Origin: Cellulomonas sp. KRMCY2
GTDB lineage: Bacteria; Actinomycetota; Actinomycetes; Actinomycetales; Cellulomonadaceae
Direction of reading: 5' to 3'
Assembly (NCBI RefSeq): GCF_000526515.1
Contig: NZ_JAGF01000001.1
Coordinates: 3,100,001-3,164,000 of the forward strand
Length of the DNA: 64,000 bases
This document shows positions 54,454 to 61,234 of the stretch, piece after piece (the first letter of the stretch is position 1; every line of letters starts with the position of its first letter). Made by a program: the position numbers and the translations under genes. The notes below the pieces were generated by a model. The model made no database searches, was not told the origin of the DNA, and was given only the letters and a program-made list of their open reading frames with translations.

Positions 54454-55599
54454 ATGTCCGAACGCTCGAGCTGGGCCGTGGTGTTCGGGGGACCTTCCCC
54501 GGAGCACGAGATATCGATCCTCACGGGTCTGCAGAGCGAGCGGGTCCTGACCCGCGCGGGGGAGTCGGTGATCCCGCTGTACTGGTCACCGACGGGCGCC
54601 TGGTTCGTCGTGCCGTCCGGCACCGAGGCCCGTGACTACCTCGAGGGCGCGCCGTCCGGCTCGCGGCCGGTCGAGATCCGGCTCGGCGCCGACCCCGGTC
54701 TGTTCGTCAAGGGCCGCATGCGGTCCGAGCGCCTGGACATCGACGCGGCCCTGAGCTGCCTGCACGGCGGCATCGGCGAGGGCGGCGGCTTCGCCGGCCT
54801 GTTCGCCCTGCTCGGCGTCCCGGCCACCGGCTCGAGCCTCTACGCGTCGGCGCTCGGCATGGACAAGCTGGCCTTCGGTGCGGTCATGGTTGCCGCCGGC
54901 GTCCCGTCCCTCGAGCGTGCCCCGCTGGACGCCGTGAGCGAGCCCGCCTTCGACGGCCCCTACATCGTCAAGCCGCGGTTCGGCGGCTCCTCGATCGGGA
55001 TCGAGATCGTCGACGACCTCGCGGCCGCCCGCGTGCTGCTGCGGACGAGCACCCACCTGCGCGCCGGCGCCGTCGTCGAGCCGTTCCGGTCGGACCTCGT
55101 CGACCTCAACATCTCGTTCCGCACCGCGCCGACGCTGGAGGTCTCCGACCTCGAGCGGCCGCTGCGGGGCACCGAAGGCGGCGTCTACTCCTACGCGGAG
55201 AAGTACCTGGCCGGTCAGGCCGGCGAGCAGGCGGGCCTGGCCACCGCACCGCGCGAGCTGCCGGCGCAGGTCCCGGCCGAGGTGACGACCCTCTCCGGGG
55301 ACCTCGCCCGGCGGGTGGCGGCCGTGACGCGGCTGACCGGCGTCGTGCGGGTCGACCTCCTGTACAACCCGACGACCCTGGATCTGTACGTCAACGAGGT
55401 CAACTCGGTGCCCGGCGCGATGGCCCTGTACCTGTGGGCACCGAAGCACGGCGCGGGCGAGATCCTGCTGGACGCTCTCGTCGAGGCACGGGACGCAGGC
55501 GTGCCGACGGTGGCCAGTGGGTTCGGCTCCGGGGCAGCGCTGCGCGCAGCAGGAGGGATCAGCGGCAAGCTGGTCGGCCTGGAGGGCCCGCGCGGCTGA
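54454..55599 (+). CDS. Divergent D-Ala-D-Ala ligase-like ATP-grasp protein
   Basis: A 381-residue ATP-grasp ligase of the Ddl family. Conserved parts include VVFGGPSPEHEISILTG, CLHGGIGEGGGFAGLFALLG, PRFGGSSIGIEIV, the YSYAEKYL loop and the metal motif YVNEVNSVPG. After this, canonical Ddl has a T-x-x-S-x-x-P stretch that contacts D-Ala; here it reads AMALYLWAP, so the substrate may differ. ATG 54454 follows AAGG; a GTG at 54409 overlapping the upstream stop is an alternative. It is the third gene of the operon and could supply a dipeptide or analog to the MurF-like protein. Confidence 0.85.
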   Translation: MSERSSWAVVFGGPSPEHEISILTGLQSERVLTRAGESVIPLYWSPTGAWFVVPSGTEARDYLEGAPSGSRPVEIRLGADPGLFVKGRMRSERLDIDAALSCLHGGIGEGGGFAGLFALLGVPATGSSLYASALGMDKLAFGAVMVAAGVPSLERAPLDAVSEPAFDGPYIVKPRFGGSSIGIEIVDDLAAARVLLRTSTHLRAGAVVEPFRSDLVDLNISFRTAPTLEVSDLERPLRGTEGGVYSYAEKYLAGQAGEQAGLATAPRELPAQVPAEVTTLSGDLARRVAAVTRLTGVVRVDLLYNPTTLDLYVNEVNSVPGAMALYLWAPKHGAGEILLDALVEARDAGVPTVASGFGSGAALRAAGGISGKLVGLEGPRG

Positions 55600-55623
55600 G
55601 GCCGGACTCGTCGGCCGGGCGTC

Positions 55624-55700
55624 CGCGCGCGCTCAGACGGTCCGGGCGTGCTCAGACTCGGTCGCGCCTGCTCAGACCCGGCCGCGTGCTCAGACGCAGG
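55624..55700. repeat. Tandem ~19-bp repeats between convergent ligase genes
   Basis: GCTCAGAC recurs at 55631, 55650, 55670 and 55688, each in a ~19-bp imperfect unit. Read on the minus strand, each copy is GTCTGAGC and includes a TGA, following the true TGA of the downstream Ddl gene. Confidence 0.75.
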
Positions 55701-55704
55701 GTCC

Positions 55705-56664
55705 TCAGGCGCCGGCGCGCTGGTGGGCCTTGCGCAGCAGGTCGGCCAGCAGGTGACCGAGCGGGCGACCGACCTCGGCCGCGGCCAGCGGCAGGACGGA
55801 CGTCTCGGTCAGGCCCGGGGAGGTCGACGCCTCGAGGAACCATGGCGTGCCGGCCTCGTCGACGATGAGGTCGGTGCGCGAGAGGTCGCGAAGTCCCAGC
55901 ACCCGGTGGGCCAGCTCGGCTGCACGGGCCGAGGCGTCCAGGGCGGCGTCGGGCAGCGGTGCGGGCAGCGAGATCGTGATGAGGTCGGCTGCGTAGCGGG
56001 CCTCGAACGAGAACGGGGACGTCCCGGGATTGTCGAAGGCAGCGGGCGGCAGCGCGGTCGGCACCTCGTCCTCGACCACGACGACCTCGATCGTTCGTCC
56101 CACGACGTACTGCTCGATCAAGGCGACCTCACCGAAGGTGAAGCACCGCACCAGGGCCGACGGGAGGTCGGCAGCGTCCTCGACGAGGCTCATCCCGAGG
56201 GTCGAGCCGCTGGTCGCAGGCTTGACCACGACCGGAAGGCCCAGCTTCTCGGCGATCGAGCGGACGATCTGCGGCGGTGCGAGCTCGCGGAAGGAGCGGG
56301 ACGAGATCGCGACCCAGGCCGGCGTCGCGAGGTCCGCCCGCGACATGAGCTCCTTCGACACGACCTTGTCCCAGGCGAGGTGGCATGCGCCGGGCGGGGA
56401 GCCGACGTACGGCATGCCGATCAGCTCGAGTGCCGTCTGGAGGGAGCCGTCCTCGCCACTGGCTCCGTGCACGGCGATGTAGGCCGCGTCGATGTGGTCG
56501 CTGACGAGCCGGTCCAGCAAGGACTCGTCGGCGTCGTACAGCGCCGCGTCGAGACCTGCCTGGCCGAGGGCGTACAGAGCTCGTCGCCCCGAGCGCATGG
56601 AGACCTCGCGCTCGTTCGACAGCCCTCCGGCGATCACTGCGACCCGTTCGAGCTCGGTTGTCAC
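55705..56664 (-). CDS. D-alanine--D-alanine ligase family protein
   Basis: A 319-residue ATP-grasp ligase. The N-terminus VIAGGLSNEREVSMRSGR, HGASGEDGSLQTALELIGMPY, VVVKPATSGSTLGMSLV and RTDLIVDE identify the Ddl family, which joins two D-alanines for peptidoglycan. The metal-binding Asn of canonical Ddl is Ser here (WFLEASTSPGLTETSVLP instead of E-x-N-T). GTG 56664 follows AAGGGA on the minus strand. Its place between gpsA and thiL matches the usual actinobacterial ddl, but it is inverted, and a second Ddl-like gene lies next to it, so which one is the housekeeping enzyme is not certain. Confidence 0.82.
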   Translation of the reverse strand: MTTELERVAVIAGGLSNEREVSMRSGRRALYALGQAGLDAALYDADESLLDRLVSDHIDAAYIAVHGASGEDGSLQTALELIGMPYVGSPPGACHLAWDKVVSKELMSRADLATPAWVAISSRSFRELAPPQIVRSIAEKLGLPVVVKPATSGSTLGMSLVEDAADLPSALVRCFTFGEVALIEQYVVGRTIEVVVVEDEVPTALPPAAFDNPGTSPFSFEARYAADLITISLPAPLPDAALDASARAAELAHRVLGLRDLSRTDLIVDEAGTPWFLEASTSPGLTETSVLPLAAAEVGRPLGHLLADLLRKAHQRAGA

Positions 56665-56730
56665 GCCGGGACTCCCTTCGTCGTCACGTCTGGCGCGATC
56701 CTATCGGCGCGCGACCCGTCGGTGGCCGCA

Positions 56731-56795
56731 CCGGCAGGTCCGTGTCACCGGCAGGCTCGTGGCACAGCAGGTCCGTGTCACAGGCAGGTCCGGGT
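56731..56795. repeat. Tandem repeats after the DUF3515 stop codon
   Basis: On the minus strand TGACACGGACCTGC occurs twice, about 33 bp apart, first at the true stop of the DUF3515 gene and again downstream, with related CGGACCTGC and CGAGCCTGCC copies between and before. This is another case of a repeated unit that includes the stop codon. Confidence 0.65.
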
Positions 56796-57269
56796 CTGGT
56801 CGACCCGCGAGACGGCCTCGCCCAGGTCGAGCAGGAAGGACGTCGAGCGGGACGCGGTGACGGACGCGGGCACGCGCACCTCGACGGCCGGCGACCTGCC
56901 GTACGTCGTGAAGGTCCACGGGGCGTTGCCGTCCTCGTCGGCCGGACCGGAGACTGCCACCCAGTCCACGCTCGTCCGGCCGTCGTCGGCCACGACGCAC
57001 GGGTCCGTCGTCGGCCCCGGTGGCTCGACGCCGCAGCGCAGGACGATCGGGTCGAGCCGGTCGCCCCACGCGACGGTCGCCTGGCTGCCGGTCTCCAGAC
57101 GCCCCAGGTCACCGAGATCCCGCGGCAGGGCCAGGACGACCTCCGCGCACAGCGGGTCGCCCGCGTAGGGCGCGACCGGCACCGGGACCGGCTGCGAGCA
57201 TCCGGTCATGAGGGTGGCGGTGAGCCCGAGCACGGTCAGTGGTCCGAGACGTCCGAGATCACAGCGCAC
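56778..57269 (-). CDS. DUF3515 family lipoprotein
   Basis: A 163-residue secreted lipoprotein. The N-terminal hydrophobic stretch ends in the lipobox LMTGCS with the lipidated Cys at residue 24. Later residues CAEVVLALPRDLG and VAWGDRLDPIVLRCGVEPP are the DUF3515 signature. Function is unknown, but the family sits beside ddl and thiL across actinobacteria. GTG 57269 is 6 nt after TAGCGT on the minus strand (57276-57281), so it is probably leaderless. It is divergent from thiL. Confidence 0.88.
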   Translation of the reverse strand: MRCDLGRLGPLTVLGLTATLMTGCSQPVPVPVAPYAGDPLCAEVVLALPRDLGDLGRLETGSQATVAWGDRLDPIVLRCGVEPPGPTTDPCVVADDGRTSVDWVAVSGPADEDGNAPWTFTTYGRSPAVEVRVPASVTASRSTSFLLDLGEAVSRVDQTRTCL

Positions 57270-57333
57270 GACGCAACGCTAGCCCCGGACGCGTGGTCGG
57301 TGGGCGCGGGTGTCGCTCGGTAGCGTGGCAGCC

Positions 57334-58374
57334 GTGGAACACCTGCGCAGCAGCGCGCCCGGACCGACCGTTGCCGACCTGGGCGAGGACGCGCTCCTCG
57401 CGCAGGTCTTCCCCCTGCTGCCGACCGGCGACGCGACGCTGCTCGGTCCCGGCGACGACGCCGCCGTGCTCGCGGCACCCGACGGTCGCGTCGTGATCTC
57501 GACCGATGTCCTGGTCTCAGGTCGGCACTTCCGCCTGGACTGGTCGTCCGGGTACGACGTCGGCTGGCGGGCCGCGGTGCAGAACCTGTCCGACATCGCC
57601 GCGATGGGGGCTGCACCCACGGCGCTGGTCGTCGGCCTCGTCCTGCCCACCGACCTTCCGGTCCGGTGGGTGCTCGACCTCGCAGGCGGCCTCGCTGCGG
57701 CGTGCCGCCCGCACGGGGTCGGCGTCGTGGGCGGTGACCTCTCGGGCGGCACCGAGGTCGTCGTGGCGGTCACGGTCCTCGGCGACCTCGGCGGCCGGGC
57801 GGCTGTCCTGCGCCGCGGTGCCAGGCCGGGAGACGTCGTCGCCCATGCGGGCACGTGCGGTCGCTCGGCCGCGGGTCTCGCGCTGCTGACGGCGGGTGCC
57901 GGCGGAGGTGACGGCGGCGCTGACGGGACCCACGGCTCCGGCGGTGCCGACGAGCAGCTTCTGGCGGCCTACCGCCGCCCGGTCGCCCCGGTGCGGGCCG
58001 GGCTGCTCGCAGCGGAGCACGGTGCCACGGCGATGCTGGACGTGTCGGACGGCCTCCTGCGGGATGCGGCGCGCCTGGCCCGCGCCGGCGGCGTCGTCGT
58101 CGACCTGGTCGAGCCGCGGCGGGCTTTCGGCGAGGATCTCGGCGTGCTCGAGCCCGTCGCACGCCGGCTCGGCGCCGACGCGCTCGCGTGGGTCCTGGCC
58201 GGCGGCGAGGACCACGGTCTGCTCGCGACCTTCCCGCCGGACGCCGTGCTGCCGCCGCCGTTCCGTCCCGTCGGTCGGGTGCGGGCGGTGGACGGCGGGT
58301 CGGTCGCGGGCGTGCTGGTCGACGGTGGCCCCTCCCCGGTCGCGGCAACCGGCTGGGACCACTTCCGGGCCTGA
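57334..58374 (+). CDS. thiL: Thiamine-monophosphate kinase
   Basis: A 346-residue AIR-synthase-fold kinase that phosphorylates thiamine monophosphate to the diphosphate. LLGPGDDAAVLAAPDGRVVIS and VQNLSDIAAMGAAPTALVVG carry the metal and nucleotide sites, AMLDVSDGLLRDAARLA the C-terminal half. A Gly-rich linker (residues ~187-205) is longer than usual. I choose GTG 57334 because TAGCGT ends exactly 7 nt upstream; GTG 57310 and 57325 are alternatives inside or before that -10. Confidence 0.93.
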   Translation: MEHLRSSAPGPTVADLGEDALLAQVFPLLPTGDATLLGPGDDAAVLAAPDGRVVISTDVLVSGRHFRLDWSSGYDVGWRAAVQNLSDIAAMGAAPTALVVGLVLPTDLPVRWVLDLAGGLAAACRPHGVGVVGGDLSGGTEVVVAVTVLGDLGGRAAVLRRGARPGDVVAHAGTCGRSAAGLALLTAGAGGGDGGADGTHGSGGADEQLLAAYRRPVAPVRAGLLAAEHGATAMLDVSDGLLRDAARLARAGGVVVDLVEPRRAFGEDLGVLEPVARRLGADALAWVLAGGEDHGLLATFPPDAVLPPPFRPVGRVRAVDGGSVAGVLVDGGPSPVAATGWDHFRA

Positions 58375-58384
58375 CGACCCTCGG

Positions 58385-58906
58385 TCAGCCGCGGCGGTAG
58401 CGGACCTCGCGGTGCCGTTCGCCGCCGATCTCCTCGAGCCGCTCGACCCCGTCGGCGGTGAACCCGTTGCGGCGGTAGAAGTGGCGCGCCCGTTCGTTGG
58501 CGGCCAGGACCCACAGGGTCACCGGCGCGCCGTCCGGCACGCTCGACAGGACCGTGCGCATGAGCTCGCGGGCCACGCCGTGCCCCCAGAAGGTCGGCTC
58601 GAGGTAGATCGTGTAGATCTGCAGCGTGTTCCGCTCGGCGTCCTCGTCGATGCTCGGGCCCAGGGACGAGAACCCGACGACACGTCCCTCGTCCTGAGCG
58701 ACCCACACGCGCAGGCCGCGGGTGGCTCCACCGAGGTGCTCCCGCCACCAGGCTGCGCGGCTCGTCACGTCCAGACCGGCGAGGTAGTCCTCCGCCACGA
58801 CACCCGTGTAGGCCTGCCGCCAGGAGGCGACGTGAACCTGGGCGATCGCCTCTGCGTCGTCGACCGTCGCCGGTCGGATGGTCACGTCGATCAGGTCCTC
58901 CACCAT
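58385..58906 (-). CDS. GNAT family N-acetyltransferase
   Basis: A 173-residue GNAT acetyltransferase with the start IRPATVDDAEAIAQVHVASWRQAY, typical of the aminoglycoside/PhnO-like group, the acetyl-CoA region PTFWGHGVARELMRTVL and the late NERARHFYRRNGF. The substrate is unknown. ATG 58906 is chosen because the family begins only a few residues later. It converges on thiL with a 10-bp gap. Confidence 0.88.
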   Translation of the reverse strand: MVEDLIDVTIRPATVDDAEAIAQVHVASWRQAYTGVVAEDYLAGLDVTSRAAWWREHLGGATRGLRVWVAQDEGRVVGFSSLGPSIDEDAERNTLQIYTIYLEPTFWGHGVARELMRTVLSSVPDGAPVTLWVLAANERARHFYRRNGFTADGVERLEEIGGERHREVRYRRG

Positions 58907-58998
58907 GACGGACACCCTGCCATCGGAATCCGATGCGGGCCAGTCCTTGCCTCGTTCTTGGTCGTCTCTTGGACGGGCAGGGCGGCCCCGGACAGCAC

Positions 58999-59027
58999 GA
59001 CGCCCGCGGAGGATCTCCGCGGGCGTC
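58999..59027 (-). terminator. Terminator of rpmB
   Basis: A perfect 12-bp stem GACGCCCGCGGA / TCCGCGGGCGTC around GGATC lies 58 bp downstream of rpmB on the minus strand. Only a weak T-rich stretch follows. Confidence 0.75.
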
Positions 59028-59085
59028 GAGAGCTGTTCGGGGTGCGGCCGGTACCCGGGCGTGCGAGCCCGGCGCGGCCGAACGG

Positions 59086-59277
59086 TCAGGCGGGGCGCTG
59101 GACCTTGCCGGCCTTGAGGCACGAGGTGCACACGTGCAGGCGCTTCGGCGAGCCGGCGACCACAGCGCGCACCCGCTGGATGTTGGGGTTCCAGCGACGC
59201 TTGGTGCGGCGGTGGGAGTGCGAGATGCTGTGCCCGAAGCCCGGGCCCTTGCCGCAGACGTCGCAGTTGGCAGCCAC
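59086..59277 (-). CDS. rpmB: 50S ribosomal protein L28
   Basis: A 63-residue L28. It is the zinc-binding (C+) form, with CDVCGKG at the N-terminus and [12 protein letters not shown] near the C-terminus. GTG 59277 follows AGGAGA on the minus strand. The gene is divergent from the DAK2-recG operon, a usual arrangement in actinobacteria. Having the four-Cys form matters because many actinobacteria also keep a zinc-free paralog for zinc starvation. Confidence 0.96.
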   Translation of the reverse strand: MAANCDVCGKGPGFGHSISHSHRRTKRRWNPNIQRVRAVVAGSPKRLHVCTSCLKAGKVQRPA

Positions 59278-59485
59278 GTTCTCTCCTGATCGTCATGCAG
59301 GCCACGCGCTCATGACGAGGGCGGCGAGGTATCTGTCTGGTTGCGCGAGCGGCTCGGCACCAGATCGGTACAGCCCCTCGCGGTGCCCAGGCGTGGCCGG
59401 GCAACCTCGATAGGGTATCCGATCGCAGGCGCGGTCCCAAACGGAACCGCCGGCTCGACTGCTCGACGCGGAGGAGGCAGGGTCG

Positions 59486-61234
59486 GTGAACGCTCAGCCC
59501 ACCGGACCGGTGCACGTCGACGCCGCCACCGCGCGTCGCTGGGCCCGGCTGGCTGCGACGTCGGTCCAGGCTCATCGGGCCGAGCTCGACTGGCTCAACG
59601 TCTTCCCGGTGGCGGACTCCGACACCGGCACCAACCTGTACCTCACCCTGGCCGAGGCGCGCGACGCCGTGGCACGCCTTCCGCAGGCGGCCGGGCTCGG
59701 CGACGTCGTCCGGGCGATCGCCCGCGGCGCGCTGATCGGGGCGCGCGGCAACTCCGGCGTGATCGTCAGCCAGTACCTGGGAGCCTTCCTGCGCGGTGTG
59801 GTCGCCGCATCGGGCGCCGCCGCTGCCGGCGGGGGGTCGACGGTCGCAGGCGCCACGAGCGTCGAGGTCTCCGCGCGCGCCGTCGTCGCGGGCCTCCGGA
59901 ACGCGACCGACGCCGCCTACCAGGCCGTCGCGCAGCCGGTCGAGGGCACCGTGCTGACGATCGCCCGTGCCGTCAGCGAGGGCGCCCAGGCGGCGCAGGA
60001 CGCCGCGCTGCCCGGCGCGGACGACACCCTCGTCGTGCTCGAGGCCGGCATCAGCCGCGGGTACGAGGCCCTGCGCAGGACGCCGTCCCAGCTCCCCGCG
60101 TTGCGCGCGGCAGGTGTGCTCGACGCCGGGGCATGGGGGCTGCTCGTCGTGCTCGACGCCCTCGCTCAGGCGCTCGGTCGGCCGGTGTCGTCGGCGCCGT
60201 GCGCCGGCCACGAGGGCTGCGGGACGCACGACGGTGCCACCCACGACGGCGCCACTCACGGTGCCACCGACGACGGTGCCACCAGCGGGGACCGGCGCGG
60301 TGACCGGGTGGGTCAGGTCGAGGCGGCGACTACGGCGTCGACGGGGGGTGTCGGCGAGTTCGAGGTCATGTACCTCGTCGTCGCCGAGCCGGCCGACCAC
60401 CCTGGAGCCGACGACGCCGTCGCGGCCGCCCTGCGCGCGGCGCTGTCCGGTGTGGGGCAGTCGGTCGCCGTCGTCGGTGGGGACGGTCTGTGGCAGGCCC
60501 ACGTGCACACCGACCGACCGGTCGAGGCGATCGGTGCGCCGTCGGTCGTCGGGGCGGCGCCGAGCCAGATCAGGGTGCGGCACCTGGCCAGCCAGTCCGG
60601 CGTGCACGGCCGGCACCGGCCGACGCTCGGGCTGGTCACCGTCACGGGTTCGCCGGGACTCGTACCCGACCTGGCGCGCGCGGGAGCGGTCGTCGTCCTG
60701 GTGCCCCCTGGTGGGACGGCCGGTGCCGAGCTGTGGCGCGCGGTCGACGACACGGGCGCCGACCGCGTCCTCCTGCTGGCGGCCGCCGATCTGCTGCCGG
60801 CCACCGAGGACGCGATGACACGGATGGGCCAGTCCGACGGGCGACCCGCCCGACCCGTCGTCGACGTCCTGGACCGGCTCGACGAGATCCAGGTCGTCGT
60901 CGGCGCGGCAACCCTCGCGAGCAGGGCCGACGCCCCCGTGCCGGAGCTCCTGGCCGAGGTCACGGGTGCGGTCGTCGCGGTCCGCACCGCCGCCGTGCCG
61001 GCCCCGGCCGAGGCGGATGTCAGCGGGGACCTGCACGCTGAGCAGATGCTCGCCGTCGCCCTGTCGATGCTGGCCGCCGGTGGTTCGCTGGTCACCGTCC
61101 TGGCGGCGGAGGGCACCGTGCCGCAGGCGCTCGACCGTCTGCGTGCCGCTCTCGCGACCGCCCGGGCCGACGTCGAGATCGTCGTGCTGAGCGGTGGTGG
61201 TCCCGGCGGTGCGGTCGCGCTGGGGGTCGAGTGA
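59486..61234 (+). CDS. DAK2 domain protein (FakA-like fatty acid kinase subunit)
   Basis: A 582-residue protein: an N-terminal DhaL/DAK2 ATP-binding domain (~10-240) with NVFPVADSDTGTNLYLTL and ARGNSGVIVSQYL, a linker with four near-identical DGAT(H) repeats (residues ~245-265), and a C-terminal DegV-associated (FakA middle/C) domain. In Firmicutes FakA phosphorylates fatty acids bound by FakB. In the usual PxDGDTGTN motif the Gly is Ser here. GTG 59486 follows GGAGGAGG. It overlaps recG (GTGA), an association seen in many Gram-positives. Confidence 0.9.
   Translation: MNAQPTGPVHVDAATARRWARLAATSVQAHRAELDWLNVFPVADSDTGTNLYLTLAEARDAVARLPQAAGLGDVVRAIARGALIGARGNSGVIVSQYLGAFLRGVVAASGAAAAGGGSTVAGATSVEVSARAVVAGLRNATDAAYQAVAQPVEGTVLTIARAVSEGAQAAQDAALPGADDTLVVLEAGISRGYEALRRTPSQLPALRAAGVLDAGAWGLLVVLDALAQALGRPVSSAPCAGHEGCGTHDGATHDGATHGATDDGATSGDRRGDRVGQVEAATTASTGGVGEFEVMYLVVAEPADHPGADDAVAAALRAALSGVGQSVAVVGGDGLWQAHVHTDRPVEAIGAPSVVGAAPSQIRVRHLASQSGVHGRHRPTLGLVTVTGSPGLVPDLARAGAVVVLVPPGGTAGAELWRAVDDTGADRVLLLAAADLLPATEDAMTRMGQSDGRPARPVVDVLDRLDEIQVVVGAATLASRADAPVPELLAEVTGAVVAVRTAAVPAPAEADVSGDLHAEQMLAVALSMLAAGGSLVTVLAAEGTVPQALDRLRAALATARADVEIVVLSGGGPGGAVALGVE
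60226..60290 (+). repeat. In-frame 15-bp repeat in the DAK2 linker
   Basis: Units of the form ACGACGGTGCCACC are repeated about four times in frame, encoding THDGAT-type repeats. The array lies in the linker between the two domains and keeps the frame. Confidence 0.75.

Noticed and set aside
52020-56664. Vancomycin-resistance-like cluster
   Set aside because: A Ddl-like and a MurF-like gene are present, but there is no VanH-type dehydrogenase, VanX-type dipeptidase or VanRS pair nearby; the 2-hydroxyacid dehydrogenase at 0.4 kb is far away and unlinked.
57276-57334. Thiamine riboswitch before thiL
   Set aside because: The divergent gap is only 64 bp and the transcript appears leaderless; there is no room for a TPP element.
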